DNA from: Mesorhizobium sp.
Lineage (GTDB): Bacteria > Pseudomonadota > Alphaproteobacteria > Rhizobiales > Rhizobiaceae
Direction of reading: 5' to 3'
NCBI RefSeq assembly: GCF_004962245.1
Contig: NZ_SUHQ01000008.1
Location: forward strand, 62,001-126,000
DNA length: 64,000 nucleotides
In this document: positions 1 through 9,200 of the stretch, in pieces
Position numbering within the stretch: the first letter of the stretch is position 1
Layout: each line of letters starts with the position of its first letter
Program-made: the position numbers and the translations under genes
The notes under the pieces: model-generated
Told to the model about the DNA's origin: nothing
The model's input: the letters and a program-made list of their open reading frames with translations, nothing else
The model's database searches: none

Positions 1-112
1 ACGAATGGCCCGAGCGTGAGCGGGCTTATAGAAAGAAGGGTTTTGGAAGTCAATCCGGCGCCGGCATCCGGCGCCGTCGGGCCGATGGCCGAAGTCTTGG
101 CGGTCTTACCCC
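1..112. other. Left-edge non-coding stretch
   Basis: No coding region is visible here. It holds a GC-rich inverted repeat at about 55-78, where GGCGCCGG and CCGGCGCC arms are separated by a few bases. The repeat has no T-run, so it is a structured element rather than a convincing terminator. An upstream gene probably ends outside the window. Confidence 0.4.
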
Positions 113-196
113 ATGTTGGGACGAAGGACGAAATTGGCAAAAAAGCCACAATGGCCTAATCTCGCTCGATCAAGTGATCGTGAAGACAAAAGCAGC

Positions 197-1684
197 ATGA
201 GTGAAATCCCACACGCGGATGAAAGGATCGATCGGGCGACGACCGACGCCCGGACGGTGCCTTTGTCGCGTGGATTGTCGACAAAGCTGCTGCTGCTCAC
301 CATCGTCTTCGTGCTCCTGGCGGAGGTCCTTATCTTTCTGCCCTGGATCGCCAGCTACCGGCTGAGCTGGCTGAAGGAGAGGCTGAGCACCGCCGCGGCC
401 GTCTCGATCGTGCTGGTGCAGGGAGAGCCCGCCTCGCTCTCCCGCGCCGCCCAGAACGACGTGCTGACGGCGATCGGCGCCAAGGCGATCGCGGTGCGCG
501 ACGGCGGCGTGTCGCGTCTTTTGGTCGTGGCTGAAATGCCGCCGCAGGTCGACGAGCATATCGACATCGCCAATGTCGGCCTGGTCGAGGGCATGACCAG
601 TGCCTTGGACACGCTGTTTTTCGGCGGCGAGCGAATGCTGCGCGTTTTCGGGCCGGTCGGCGACAGCGACAAGGAATTCGAGCTGATCATGCCCGACTAC
701 AGCCTGCGCAATGCCATGCTCATCTATTCGCGCAACGTCGCTGTCGTCTCGCTGCTGATCTCGCTGTTCACCGCCATGCTGGTCTATGCCGCCATAGACC
801 TGATCATGATCGGTCCGATCCGGACGATGACGCGCTCGATGCTGGCCTTCTCAGAGGCGCCGGACGACCCCGGGCGGATCATCCGCCCTGCCGCCCGCGC
901 CGACGAGATCGGCGTCGCCGAGCGCGAGCTCTCGCAGATGCAGGAGCGGCTGCAAAAGATGCTCGCCGAGCAGAAACACCTCGCCGACCTTGGCCTCGCC
1001 GTCTCGAAAATCAATCACGACATGCGCAACATCCTGGCGTCGGCGCAGCTGATGTCGGACCGCCTGCGTCAGGTCCAGGATCCGACCGTGCAGGCCTTTG
1101 CGCCGAAACTGCTGCGCGCACTCGATCGTGCCGTGGCCTATTCGGAAGGTGTGCTCTCCTATGGCCGTACCCAGGAGCCGCCGCCGTCGCGCCGCAGGCT
1201 CAGGCTGCGCCAGCTGGTCGACGACGTCCACGGCCTGCTCGACACCGAAGGCGGCATCGAATTCGTCAATGCCGTCGATCTGGCCTTCGAGGTGGATGCC
1301 GATTCCGATCAGCTCTTTCGCGTGCTCACCAATCTTTGCCGCAACGCCGTGCAGGCGATGGCGGCGGACGCGGAAAGCGCGGTGGTGCGCCGGTTGGCGG
1401 TGTCGGCCGAGCGCCTGGGCAGCGTCAGCCGCATCACGGTCACCGACACTGGCCCCGGCCTGCCGCCGAAAGCGCGCGAGAACCTGTTCGCGGCGTTCCG
1501 CGGCTCGGCCCGCAGCGGCGGCACCGGCCTTGGCCTGGCGATCGCCTACGAATTGATCCGCGCCCATGGCGGCACGGTGGAGCTTGTCGAAAGCAGAGGC
1601 GGCCGCACCACATTCGCGGTCACCATTCCCGACCAGCCGGTCCGGCTCGACCAGGCCCGCAACGGCCTGCGCCGCCCGGCCTGA
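197..1684 (+). CDS. Sensor histidine kinase with HAMP domain
   Basis: Two-component sensor kinase of the inner membrane, 495 aa from this start. A first membrane helix lies at about residues 29-51 and a second at about 175-207, bracketing a periplasmic sensor loop. A HAMP-like linker follows, then the phosphoacceptor box INHDMRN with His274. The ATP-binding boxes are visible: N box (LCRNAVQAM), G1 (DTGPGLP) and G2 (GGTGLGLAIA). An in-frame ATG at 113 would add 28 residues without hydrophobic or domain character, so 197 is preferred; the upstream start cannot be excluded. No response regulator is adjacent on the right, so the partner is either left of the window or unlinked. The signal sensed is unknown. 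Confidence 0.9.
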   Translation: MSEIPHADERIDRATTDARTVPLSRGLSTKLLLLTIVFVLLAEVLIFLPWIASYRLSWLKERLSTAAAVSIVLVQGEPASLSRAAQNDVLTAIGAKAIAVRDGGVSRLLVVAEMPPQVDEHIDIANVGLVEGMTSALDTLFFGGERMLRVFGPVGDSDKEFELIMPDYSLRNAMLIYSRNVAVVSLLISLFTAMLVYAAIDLIMIGPIRTMTRSMLAFSEAPDDPGRIIRPAARADEIGVAERELSQMQERLQKMLAEQKHLADLGLAVSKINHDMRNILASAQLMSDRLRQVQDPTVQAFAPKLLRALDRAVAYSEGVLSYGRTQEPPPSRRRLRLRQLVDDVHGLLDTEGGIEFVNAVDLAFEVDADSDQLFRVLTNLCRNAVQAMAADAESAVVRRLAVSAERLGSVSRITVTDTGPGLPPKARENLFAAFRGSARSGGTGLGLAIAYELIRAHGGTVELVESRGGRTTFAVTIPDQPVRLDQARNGLRRPA

Positions 1685-1741
1685 TCGCCGCCCCCGCCTG
1701 ATCCTCGCCTTGGCCCGGTTCTCGCCCGCCTCCGATCCTCG

Positions 1742-1790
1742 CCCCCTCTGGTGCCCGCCCCCTCTGGTCCTCGCCCTCCTCTGGTCCTCG
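1742..1790. repeat. Three tandem 16-17 bp pyrimidine-rich repeats
   Basis: Three imperfect head-to-tail units sharing the core CCTCTGGT occupy 1742-1757, 1758-1773 and 1774-1790, between the kinase stop and the tRNA. A weaker related unit may precede them from about 1700. A separate perfect short palindrome, CAGCAAAA-C-TTTTGCTG, sits at 1803-1819. I see no gene in this 237-base gap. Confidence 0.6.
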
Positions 1791-1921
1791 CAAAGACACG
1801 AACAGCAAAACTTTTGCTGGATCGGCTTGCTTTTCGGAAATTCAGTCGCTAGGGAACACGTCACATTCGCGGCCGGTCGCCAGGATCGGATCGCGGGGCT
1901 ATGCAAAGCATGGCCTGTTGC

Positions 1922-1998
1922 GCGCCCGTAGCTCAGCTGGATAGAGCACCAGACTACGAATCTGGGGGTCAGGAGTTCGAATCTCTTCGGGCGCGCCA
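1922..1998 (+). tRNA. tRNA-Arg (anticodon ACG)
   Basis: A complete cloverleaf is readable. The acceptor stem GCGCCCG (1922-1928) pairs with CGGGCGC (1988-1994). The D arm starts GCTCAGC. The anticodon stem is CCAGA/TCTGG with loop CTACGAA, giving anticodon ACG. The T arm carries TTCGAAT. The discriminator G and the 3' CCA are encoded. ACG, read with inosine at the wobble position, decodes CGN arginine codons. Confidence 0.96.
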
Positions 1999-2125
1999 TT
2001 TCCGCCATTCCAGAACAAAACCGGGCACAGCCAGGGGAGTTTCGCGTCGACCCCTTAACGGCGATTCATGTCAATAGCTTGAATCTCTCGAGAGGTGGAA
2101 GCCGGGTAGTGGGTCAGTTTGAAAT

Positions 2126-2509
2126 CTAAGCCAATGGAAGCCAGCGCCGAACAGGCTCGCGATCATCAAACGTAGCCTCGAAGAATGATGACGCGAGCAC
2201 GGCATATACATGTAGAGTTTCAGAGCCGACGTTTCGGAACCCATGTTTTCGGTTGGCCGGAACAACAAGCGATTGCCCGCCAATCAAAACGGCTGACTCG
2301 TCATCAATCCAAATCTCGGCTTCGCCGGTGACGACAGAAAGCACTTCCTCGACCGGGTGACTGTGCGTAGGAGCGCCCATAGCCGGCGCTACCCATTGCT
2401 CGAAGATGCACAATTGAAGTGCACCGTTGGCGGCCGATACCTGCATACGGGTTTCTACTCCCGCTCGCCATTCTTCGCGCGGCTGTTCCGCATGTGAGAT
2501 TGTCTTCAT
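2126..2509 (-). CDS. Cupin-domain protein
   Basis: Small single-domain cupin of 127 aa, function unknown. The first cupin motif is visible as THSHPVEEVLSVVTGEAEI (metal-binding His, His and Glu) and the second around VVPANRKHGFRNVG. Start 2509 is chosen over the ATG at 2554 because GAGAG lies just upstream and because the extra residues belong to the neighbouring transposase remnant. Its promoter region lies inside that remnant, so insertion and decay of the element may have changed its expression. Confidence 0.75.
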   Translation of the reverse strand: MKTISHAEQPREEWRAGVETRMQVSAANGALQLCIFEQWVAPAMGAPTHSHPVEEVLSVVTGEAEIWIDDESAVLIGGQSLVVPANRKHGFRNVGSETLHVYAVLASSFFEATFDDREPVRRWLPLA

Positions 2510-2528
2510 GATGCTCTCACTGTCCAAG

Positions 2529-3063
2529 TCAAGATTTTTTCTTGTAAGAGCCACACACCATCGGCTTTTGAGCTTCCTTCGCTTCGATCAGCGCAACGAT
2601 GTCCGCGATCTCCCAAAGCTTGTCTGTGACGCCAGCAGCCATCGCCGGGTCACGCGCAGAGAAGCATGAATGCGAACGAAGTTGTAGTACATGAAGTGCA
2701 GCGCGACCGTGTTGGCGTGAGCCTCGACCTTCTTTGAGAAGCCGTTGGTCAGGCGCGTGAAGCGGCGCATGTGCATCCGCATCGTGAGGTTCTGACGCTC
2801 GGCGAATGAGGTGCTGACTTGGCGTTCATCGGGATCGCCCTCGACGCGCATCTTCTTCACGCCAGTGCATTCGGCGGGGCTGTAACGGCCCTTCGCGCTC
2901 TCTGGCGACGTGCCGTAAATCTTGACCAGCATGGCGTAGTCGATGTCGCCGCCGAATGCGCCCTCGACCGCTTCAAGATATGCCCTGTGGTCGTCGCTGG
3001 TCAGCTGGACGCGATTGGCGAGGCGGCGCGAAAGATCGTCCATGAAGCCCATGCGCCATCGTC
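2529..3063 (-). pseudogene. IS1-family transposase remnant (5' truncated, frameshifted)
   Basis: The reading frame 3052-2588 matches the C-terminal half of the IS1-type transposases common in rhizobia, with recognisable stretches GFMDDLSRRLANRVQLTSD, RYSPAECTGVKK and SFAERQNLTMRMHMRRFTRLTN. The N-terminal half (helix-turn-helix and first catalytic part) is missing beyond about 3060. Near 2653 one C appears lost after the codons for LRVT. Restoring it gives the usual PAMAAGV...LWEI ending and a stop at 2529-2531. Both defects mean the element is dead. No intact terminal inverted repeats are seen. The family assignment is from recalled family sequence, not a search. Confidence 0.8.
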
Positions 3064-3108
3064 GCGACTTTCCCGCGCATGGCGCCGCGATCCGATGTCA
3101 TTGCAGCA

Positions 3109-3360
3109 CTATCGTTGCCAGAAGCGCTTGGCGATCTCTGCCTCGACCTGCCGTCTCGTCAGACCGATATCGTCGATCAAATGGGGGTTGGCCCTCGACA
3201 TTTGCTCAAGTTCCCAGCGAAAGCGTATCCGCCGTCGCCAGGCCGCGATAACGCTTCGCGGGGTCGCCAGGCTGTAGTGCGGGCGCGACACTTCCGCCGG
3301 CCCTACGGGCGTTCCCGGCCGTGCTGCCTGATGCGGGGCCGACGCAAGGGTATCGTTCAT
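3109..3360 (-). CDS. DUF1127 domain protein
   Basis: Small basic protein of 83 aa with the arginine-rich DUF1127 signature at its C-terminus (RWELEQMSRANPHLIDDIGL then TRRQVEAEIAKRFWQR). Such proteins are frequent in rhizobia, and some have been tied to phosphate/carbon control and RNA turnover; the role of this copy is unknown. A strong Shine-Dalgarno AGGAGG precedes the ATG. It abuts the transposase remnant on its 3' side and is divergent from the winged-helix/TPR gene. Confidence 0.8.
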   Translation of the reverse strand: MNDTLASAPHQAARPGTPVGPAEVSRPHYSLATPRSVIAAWRRRIRFRWELEQMSRANPHLIDDIGLTRRQVEAEIAKRFWQR

Positions 3361-3485
3361 GGCAACCTCCTATGGCTTAGGGTCCAGGGGCCTTCGACCT
3401 GAAAGAGGTTGAATTCTGCAGGATACGAACAGCGTCGTAATTAAGCTCTCCCAAATAGTTCTCAAAACTTCCAAACGGGCTATAG

Positions 3486-5003
3486 ATGCGCCGTATGCAG
3501 GGATCGCGCTTTGCCTTTGGTCCGTTCGTGCTTGATCCGGGTGCGGGAACACTCCTTCGGAACGATGTCCCCGTTGCCGTTGGCTACCGCGCATTAAAGC
3601 TGCTTGCGGCGCTCGTCGGACGGCCCGGTGAAATCCTTGAGAAGGCCGAGTTGATGGACGCGGCGTGGCCGGGCACGGCCGTCGAGGAAGGCAACCTCAC
3701 CGTCCAGATCGCGCAACTGCGCAAGCTGCTCGGTCCAGCCGCCGACGGCGGTGAATGGATATCAACGGTTCCGCGCGTCGGCTATCGCTTCACGGGGGCT
3801 ATCGAACAGCTCGGCGACGCGAAGCGAAAACCTTTGCCGCTGCCCGGCAAGCCATCGATTGCCGTGCTGCCCTTCGTCAACTTCAGCAACGATCCCGAGC
3901 AGGACTCCTTCGCGGATGGGCTGACTGAAGACCTGATCACCGACCTGTCCAGGATCTCCGGCCTGTTCGTCATCGCGCGCAACTCGGTCTTTGCCTACAA
4001 AGGAAAGGCGATGGACGTGCGCGAGATCGCCCGGGATCTTGGCGTGCGCTACCTGCTGGAGGGGAGCGCAAGACGCGCCGCGGGGCGCGTGCGCATCAAC
4101 GCCCAGCTGGTCGACGCGGAGAGTGGCGATCATCTATGGGCGGAACGCTTCGATCGTAGCCTGGAAGATATCTTTGCCGTTCAGGACGAGGTCACCGGCA
4201 AGATCGTGGAGGCGTTGCTCGGCCGGCTGCGCGCGCCGCCGCCGCGCAATCGGCCCAAAAATCTCGATGCCTACGATCTCTGCGTGCGGGCGCGCAAGCT
4301 GATCGATGATTCGCCGCAGACGGCGCGGGAAGCGCATCTGATGCTCAGGCGCGCGGTATCGCTCGATCCGGAATACGCCGAGGCCTATCGCTGGCTTGCC
4401 ATGAACCACTGGATGGGATGGGTGCATTGGGGCGAACCCATTGAGCCAAACCGTAGCGTTGCTTTGGATCTGGCGCGTAAAGCCGTGGCGATCGATCCCA
4501 ACGATGCCGGCTGCCGCTGGGTGCTTGCCAACCTGCTTGCCTATGAGCGCAGTTTTTCCGAGGCGGATGCGGAATTCGCCAAGGCATTCGAGCTCGACCC
4601 GAACGAGGCCGACGCCTGGGCGACATTGTCCGACATCGCGGTCTTGGCCGGACGGATAGAGGAGGGCCTTGAGCACATTCGCAAGGCGTTCCGGCTGAAC
4701 CCGTTTCCGGCAAGTTGGTACTATCTGACGCTCGGCGCGGCGCAATATGCGGCGCGCGATTACGAAGCCGCTGTCGAGACACTGCGCAGGGACGAGACTT
4801 ATCGTACGAGCTCACGCCGTTTCCTGGCGGCAAGCCTTGCCCAACTGGGCCGGCTCGACGAGGCGCGCGCCGAGGTCGAACTGTTCCTCGTCAGCAACCC
4901 GCATTTCACAACCCGCCACTGGGTCATGACGGAGCCATTCCGCGACGCTGCGACGCTTGAGCATTTCGTTGATGGCTTCCGCAAGGCCGGTCTTCCGGAG
5001 TGA
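3486..5003 (+). CDS. Winged-helix / TolB-like / TPR regulator
   Basis: A 505-aa protein with three parts. Residues about 5-100 form an OmpR/CadC-type winged helix (RALKLLAALVGRPGEILEKAELMDAAW, then NLTVQIAQLRKLLG and RVGYRF). Residues about 115-235 form the FlgO/TolB-like domain found in adenylate-cyclase-like proteins (IAVLPFVNFSNDPEQ, FADGLTEDLITDLSRI, YLLEGSARR). The remainder is tetratricopeptide repeats. No membrane helix is evident, so it is probably a cytoplasmic DNA-binding regulator with a protein- or ligand-sensing tail. It stands alone, with the DUF1127 gene divergent. Target genes are unknown. An internal ATG at 3495 is a possible alternative start. Confidence 0.8.
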   Translation: MRRMQGSRFAFGPFVLDPGAGTLLRNDVPVAVGYRALKLLAALVGRPGEILEKAELMDAAWPGTAVEEGNLTVQIAQLRKLLGPAADGGEWISTVPRVGYRFTGAIEQLGDAKRKPLPLPGKPSIAVLPFVNFSNDPEQDSFADGLTEDLITDLSRISGLFVIARNSVFAYKGKAMDVREIARDLGVRYLLEGSARRAAGRVRINAQLVDAESGDHLWAERFDRSLEDIFAVQDEVTGKIVEALLGRLRAPPPRNRPKNLDAYDLCVRARKLIDDSPQTAREAHLMLRRAVSLDPEYAEAYRWLAMNHWMGWVHWGEPIEPNRSVALDLARKAVAIDPNDAGCRWVLANLLAYERSFSEADAEFAKAFELDPNEADAWATLSDIAVLAGRIEEGLEHIRKAFRLNPFPASWYYLTLGAAQYAARDYEAAVETLRRDETYRTSSRRFLAASLAQLGRLDEARAEVELFLVSNPHFTTRHWVMTEPFRDAATLEHFVDGFRKAGLPE

Positions 5004-5079
5004 CGCGCCGGTGTGATCGAGCGCGCTGTCCTCGAGATCTGTCGCCTCGTAACGGCGCCCCTCGCACCGTTCATGCGAC

Positions 5080-5472
5080 CTACTCCTCAAAGCGACCCGT
5101 GGCGTCACGATCGCGGTCGTATCGTCTCGTGAGCGGAAACGGCGGCAACCAGGACTCGCGACGGACGATCCAGCTTTCGTAGGTTGGCATCAGTTGGTCA
5201 GGGGCATCCAGGGATCCCAGGTGCACTTCGATTTCGTCTGCGGTGCGTGCGAAAACGGACGAGCCGCAGCGGGGACAGAAAAACCGCCCGGCGTAGTCGC
5301 GTGTTTCGCCATCGATCGTCACCGCATCCTGAGGGAACACCGCAGCAGCGTAAAACAGGGCCCCATGATGCTTGCGGCAGTCGAGACAATGACAAAGCCC
5401 GACCCGGTATGGGAGTCCCGACGCCACAATTCGGACATCGCCGCACAGGCAGCCGCCGGTGAATCGGTCCAT
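5080..5472 (-). CDS. GFA-family (CENP-V/GFA) zinc protein
   Basis: 130-aa member of the glutathione-dependent formaldehyde-activating (GFA/CENP-V) fold. The zinc cysteines are visible: Cys8 and Cys10 (GGCLCGDV), Cys27, Cys29 and Cys32 (LCHCLDC), and Cys66 and Cys69 (FFCPRCGS). Family members bind zinc; many are uncharacterised and do not process formaldehyde, so no reaction is claimed. It is convergent with the TPR regulator and divergent from the flavin monooxygenase. Confidence 0.85.
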   Translation of the reverse strand: MDRFTGGCLCGDVRIVASGLPYRVGLCHCLDCRKHHGALFYAAAVFPQDAVTIDGETRDYAGRFFCPRCGSSVFARTADEIEVHLGSLDAPDQLMPTYESWIVRRESWLPPFPLTRRYDRDRDATGRFEE

Positions 5473-5676
5473 GGCTGCGTCTCCTCCAAAATCAAGTGGG
5501 CCGGAATGGCTACAACGAACGGCACTGTCATTGCAATTGCCTGCTGCGGGCGGGGGTGCGTCGTTCTTCCGCGGCGGACGGGCCGGAGGTGGCAGATATC
5601 CTGCGCTTTATGTCATTTCAGCTGCGTCACCACGCCGATAGGCTGCCTTGGACAGACGAAGAAGAAAGGCGGCATT

Positions 5677-6924
5677 ATGAAGGCGCTGATCGCCGGTGGC
5701 GGCATCGGCGGGCTGACCGCGGCCCTGTTCCTGCACAGGATCGGCATCGATGCCGAGATATTCGAGCGGGCCGGCGATATTCGAGAGCTCGGAGTGGGCA
5801 TCAACATCTTGCCGCATGCCGTGAAGGAACTGGCGGCTCTCGGACTTCAGGCAGACCTGGACGCTCAGGGCATCCGTACGCACGAACTCATCTACGCAAA
5901 CCGATTCGGGCAAGTGGTTTGGCAGGAACTGCGCGGCATCGAAGCAGGGCACCTTCATCCGCAGTACAGCATACATCGCGGGAAACTGCTGGGGCTGATC
6001 CACAAGGCGGTAATTGAACGGCTGGGCCGCGAAATTATCCGCACCGGCTGGCAGGTCGATGGCTTTCGCCAATCGGGAGGCCGCGTATCGGTCGAGCTTT
6101 CCAGCCGCGACGGCGGGCGCACGCACTCATCCGGCGACCTCCTGATCGGCGCAGACGGCATACACTCCACCGTACGCGCCCGTCTCTTTCCCCAAGAGGG
6201 GCCACCCATCTGGAACGGCGTAATGCTGTGGCGCGGCTGCACAAGCTGGCCGACCTGGCGCAACGGCCGGGCCATGGCGATCGCCGGCGGCAACTTCGCG
6301 AAATTCGTGTTCTATCCGATCGCCGCCGATGCCGCGCAGCCGGGCGACCGCCTGACGAACTGGGCGGTGATGGCGCGGACAGGAATTCCCGGCACTGCGC
6401 CGCTTCGCAGGGAGGACTGGAGCCGGCCAGGCATTCTGGCGGACGTTCTGCCTTTCGTGCGCGAGCGCTTCCGGTTGGATTTCGTCGATCCGGCCGAGAT
6501 CATCCGGGCGACGCCGACGTTTTACGAATACCCCAATTGCGACCGCAATCCACTTGACCGGTGGTCGTTCGGACGCGTGACGCTGCTGGGCGACGCCGCC
6601 CATCCCATGTACCCGGTCGGCTCAAACGGAGCGAGCCAGGCGGTTCTCGATGCGCGCAGCCTCGCCGACAATCTGGTCTCGGAGACGTCGGTGGAGACCG
6701 CACTTGCGGCCTATGACGCGGAACGCAGGCCGGCGACATCGGCCATCGTACTTGCCAATCGCGGGGGCGGTCCCGAGGGCGTCATCGACATGATGGAATC
6801 GCGCGCGCCGGACGGGTTTGACGACATCGAAGCAATCGCGTCTCGCGACGAGCGGGAAGCTATCGTACGCGGCTATGCGCGCCTTGCCGGCTTCGAAAGC
6901 CGTTCCCGCACCGGGCGCGTGTGA
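5677..6924 (+). CDS. FAD-dependent monooxygenase (PhzS-like)
   Basis: 415-aa class A flavoprotein monooxygenase. It has the N-terminal dinucleotide fold GGGIGG (residues 7-12), the mid DG motif (LIGADGIHSTVRA) and the GD motif (LLGDAAHPMYPVGSNG) that binds the FAD ribityl chain. The overall pattern resembles the PhzS/salicylate-hydroxylase type of NAD(P)H-dependent hydroxylase acting on aromatic substrates. The frame is open back to 5194, but that region is antisense to the GFA gene. AAAGGCGGCATT precedes the ATG chosen. Substrate is unknown. No second pathway gene is adjacent, since the next gene is a convergent regulator. Confidence 0.85.
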   Translation: MKALIAGGGIGGLTAALFLHRIGIDAEIFERAGDIRELGVGINILPHAVKELAALGLQADLDAQGIRTHELIYANRFGQVVWQELRGIEAGHLHPQYSIHRGKLLGLIHKAVIERLGREIIRTGWQVDGFRQSGGRVSVELSSRDGGRTHSSGDLLIGADGIHSTVRARLFPQEGPPIWNGVMLWRGCTSWPTWRNGRAMAIAGGNFAKFVFYPIAADAAQPGDRLTNWAVMARTGIPGTAPLRREDWSRPGILADVLPFVRERFRLDFVDPAEIIRATPTFYEYPNCDRNPLDRWSFGRVTLLGDAAHPMYPVGSNGASQAVLDARSLADNLVSETSVETALAAYDAERRPATSAIVLANRGGGPEGVIDMMESRAPDGFDDIEAIASRDEREAIVRGYARLAGFESRSRTGRV

Positions 6925-6943
6925 CGGCGAAAGGGACTAGGTC

Positions 6944-7915
6944 TCACAGCTCGGCGTGCATGTCGCGAAAAAGCCTCGGTGCGACGCCGAAACGGCGCTC
7001 GAAGGCATCCGCCAGGCGAGCGGGCGGAAACAGGCCGACCTGTGCCGCAACCGACTTCAGCGAAAGCCCGCGCGACAACAGCATGCGCGCGGCATCGAGC
7101 CTGGCGATCTCGACGAAGCGGGCCGGCGTTTCTCCGGCCGCCGCCACAAACTTGCGATGGAAGGTACGCTCGGTCAGGCCGGCGCGGGCAGCCAGCGAGG
7201 GCACGTCCAGCGGCGCGTCGAGGTTCGCCTGAATCCAGCCGATCAGGTCGGCGAACGGGCTGTCGCCCTTCACCTGAGCCTGCAGGAGCGGGCTGAACTG
7301 GGACTGGTAGCCGGGGCGACGAGCGTAGAGGATCAGCCGTTTCGCGACCTCGCCAGCGATCGCCGCGTCGAGGTCATGCGCGACCATCGCCAACGCCATG
7401 TCGATGCCGGTGGTAACGCCGGCGGACGTCCAGAGCCGTTCGTCGACGACGTAAAGCGCGTCCGGGTCGACCGTGACTGACGGGAAATTCTCGGTAAATG
7501 GCTTGCAGGAATCCCAGTGGGTGGCGATGCGATGACCGTCGAGCAGCCGGAGCGCGGCGAGCACGAATCCTCCTGTGCAGACTGAACCGAAACGTCCGGC
7601 CTTCGCCGCTAGTCCTGGAATTGCTGCCCGCAGGATCGGATCCGCCACTGCCGGCAGGAGTTGCTCCCGTTCCGCCCCCACAACCAGCACTGTGTGGGCG
7701 TCCCCCTGCCGAATCTCGGTGATCGGACGGGTTTCCACCACGACGCCGCTGCTGCTTTCGATAGCGCCGCCCTGCGCCGATACGAGCACGACCTTGTAGA
7801 GGGCGGGCTTTCCCTGCTGGCTCAAGGCGCGATTGGCGCCGTTGAAAACAGATGCCGGTCCCGACATGTCGAGCAGTTCGAACCCGGGATAGACGATGAG
7901 GACGACGTGGTGCAT
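6944..7915 (-). CDS. GlxA-family AraC transcriptional regulator
   Basis: 323-aa regulator with an N-terminal DJ-1/PfpI-like domain (about 1-170, nucleophile-elbow sequence SVCTGG with Cys113) and a C-terminal AraC helix-turn-helix pair (about 215-315, LAARAGLTERTFHRKF and PARLADAFERRFG). This architecture is that of GlxA/CdhR/ArgR-type regulators, which sense small nitrogenous metabolites. It is divergent from a membrane-anchored stand-alone DJ-1/PfpI protein across a 133-base promoter region, which suggests it controls that gene and perhaps the hydrolase beyond. Confidence 0.9.
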   Translation of the reverse strand: MHHVVLIVYPGFELLDMSGPASVFNGANRALSQQGKPALYKVVLVSAQGGAIESSSGVVVETRPITEIRQGDAHTVLVVGAEREQLLPAVADPILRAAIPGLAAKAGRFGSVCTGGFVLAALRLLDGHRIATHWDSCKPFTENFPSVTVDPDALYVVDERLWTSAGVTTGIDMALAMVAHDLDAAIAGEVAKRLILYARRPGYQSQFSPLLQAQVKGDSPFADLIGWIQANLDAPLDVPSLAARAGLTERTFHRKFVAAAGETPARFVEIARLDAARMLLSRGLSLKSVAAQVGLFPPARLADAFERRFGVAPRLFRDMHAEL

Positions 7916-8048
7916 TGGCAGAAATTACCGCATCTTTGTCCTTTCTGCCAAGTGCCTCCGCTGCTAGGTTTGACCGGTCGATAGAAGCCACGGAACGCGG
8001 CCGGTCGCTAGGAGCCGCTTCCGTTCGTTCTTCTGGAGAAACGCAGTC

Positions 8049-9200
8049 ATGTCGAAATCCATCTTCGTCTGGGGTGGTTTGGCTCTCATCGTCCTTTCCT
8101 TGGCGGGTTTTGGCGGCTGGATGTTCAGCTTGCCATCGGCGACGGCGGCGGTAGAGGCGCCGCCCGTGCCGCAGGAAGAGACTGCCGCCATGCTGTCCGC
8201 GCTCAAGCCTGCGGCGCGCGAGCGTCCGCTCGTCGCGGTCATCGGTATCAACGACGCCACGGAGACGACCGATTATCTCATGCCGACCGGCATCCTGCGG
8301 CGAGCCGACGTCGCCGACGTGGTGATGCTGGCGACCGAACCGGGACCAGTGCGGCTCTATCCCGCGCTCAACGTCGAGCCGGACGCGACCATCGCACAGT
8401 TCGACGCCGCGCATCCTGATGGAGCCGACTACGTCATCGTCCCCGCCATGAGCCGCGACGACGATCCGGCCGCGCTCGCCTGGCTCAAAGGCCAGGCGGA
8501 GAAGGGCGCGAGGCTCATCGGCATCTGCGCCGGCGCCAAGGTCGTCGGGGCGGCCGGCCTGCTCGACGACAAGCGTGCGACGACACATTGGTACTATCTC
8601 GGCGAGATGCTCAAGCGCAGCCCGACGATCGAATACGTGCCGGACCGGCGCATGGTATCTGACGGAAGCGTCACCACCACGACCGGCATCACGGCGTCCA
8701 TGCCGATGATGCTGACGTTGATCGAGGCTATCGCCGGTCGAGCCAAGGCGGAAGCGGTCGCGAGCGATCTCGGCCTCGCGAAATGGGATGCGCGGCATGC
8801 AAGCGGCGCGTTCAAGCTGACGCGTCCGTTCGCGACGACGGTACTTGTCAACAGGATGGCCTTCTGGAACCGGGAAGAGCTCGGCATCCGCCTCGAGCCG
8901 GGCATGGACGAGGTGTCGCTTGCACTGGTGGCCGATGCCTGGTCGCGGACCTACCGGTCGAGCGCCGCAACCTTTGCTGTCTCGCCGGATGTCGTCGAGA
9001 CCCGCAACGGCATTCGTGTCATCCCCGACCGGTCAGGCCAGAATTGGCCACAAGACCGGCAAGTGTCGACGTTTTCCGATCGGAAGCCGGCGGATGCGCT
9101 CGACCGCGCGCTCGAGGCGATCACAGCGCGTCACGGAGAAAGCACCACAAGCGTGGTCGCCATGCAGCTGGAATATCCGTGGCAGGAAACAGGCCGCTGA
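8049..9200 (+). CDS. Membrane-anchored DJ-1/PfpI-family protein
   Basis: 383-aa protein with an N-terminal membrane anchor or uncleaved signal (residues about 5-28), then a DJ-1/PfpI glutamine-amidotransferase-like domain (about 60-240) with the elbow GICAGAKVVG (Cys160). About 140 further residues resemble no domain I recognise. The DJ-1 half parallels the sensor half of the divergent GlxA-type regulator (shared themes such as LPSVTV/TTHW and TTTGITASM), which may reflect a common ligand. Likely exported face of the inner membrane. Function is unknown. Confidence 0.75.
   Translation: MSKSIFVWGGLALIVLSLAGFGGWMFSLPSATAAVEAPPVPQEETAAMLSALKPAARERPLVAVIGINDATETTDYLMPTGILRRADVADVVMLATEPGPVRLYPALNVEPDATIAQFDAAHPDGADYVIVPAMSRDDDPAALAWLKGQAEKGARLIGICAGAKVVGAAGLLDDKRATTHWYYLGEMLKRSPTIEYVPDRRMVSDGSVTTTTGITASMPMMLTLIEAIAGRAKAEAVASDLGLAKWDARHASGAFKLTRPFATTVLVNRMAFWNREELGIRLEPGMDEVSLALVADAWSRTYRSSAATFAVSPDVVETRNGIRVIPDRSGQNWPQDRQVSTFSDRKPADALDRALEAITARHGESTTSVVAMQLEYPWQETGR

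Noticed and set aside
851..2008. 385-codon minus-strand frame over the histidine kinase and tRNA
   Set aside because: Antisense shadow of a high-G+C gene; Arg/Ala/Gly-rich, no domain, and it runs across the tRNA.
5194..5676. Upstream extension of the flavin monooxygenase frame
   Set aside because: Lies antisense to the GFA gene and lacks any domain; the FAD motif starts right after the ATG at 5677.
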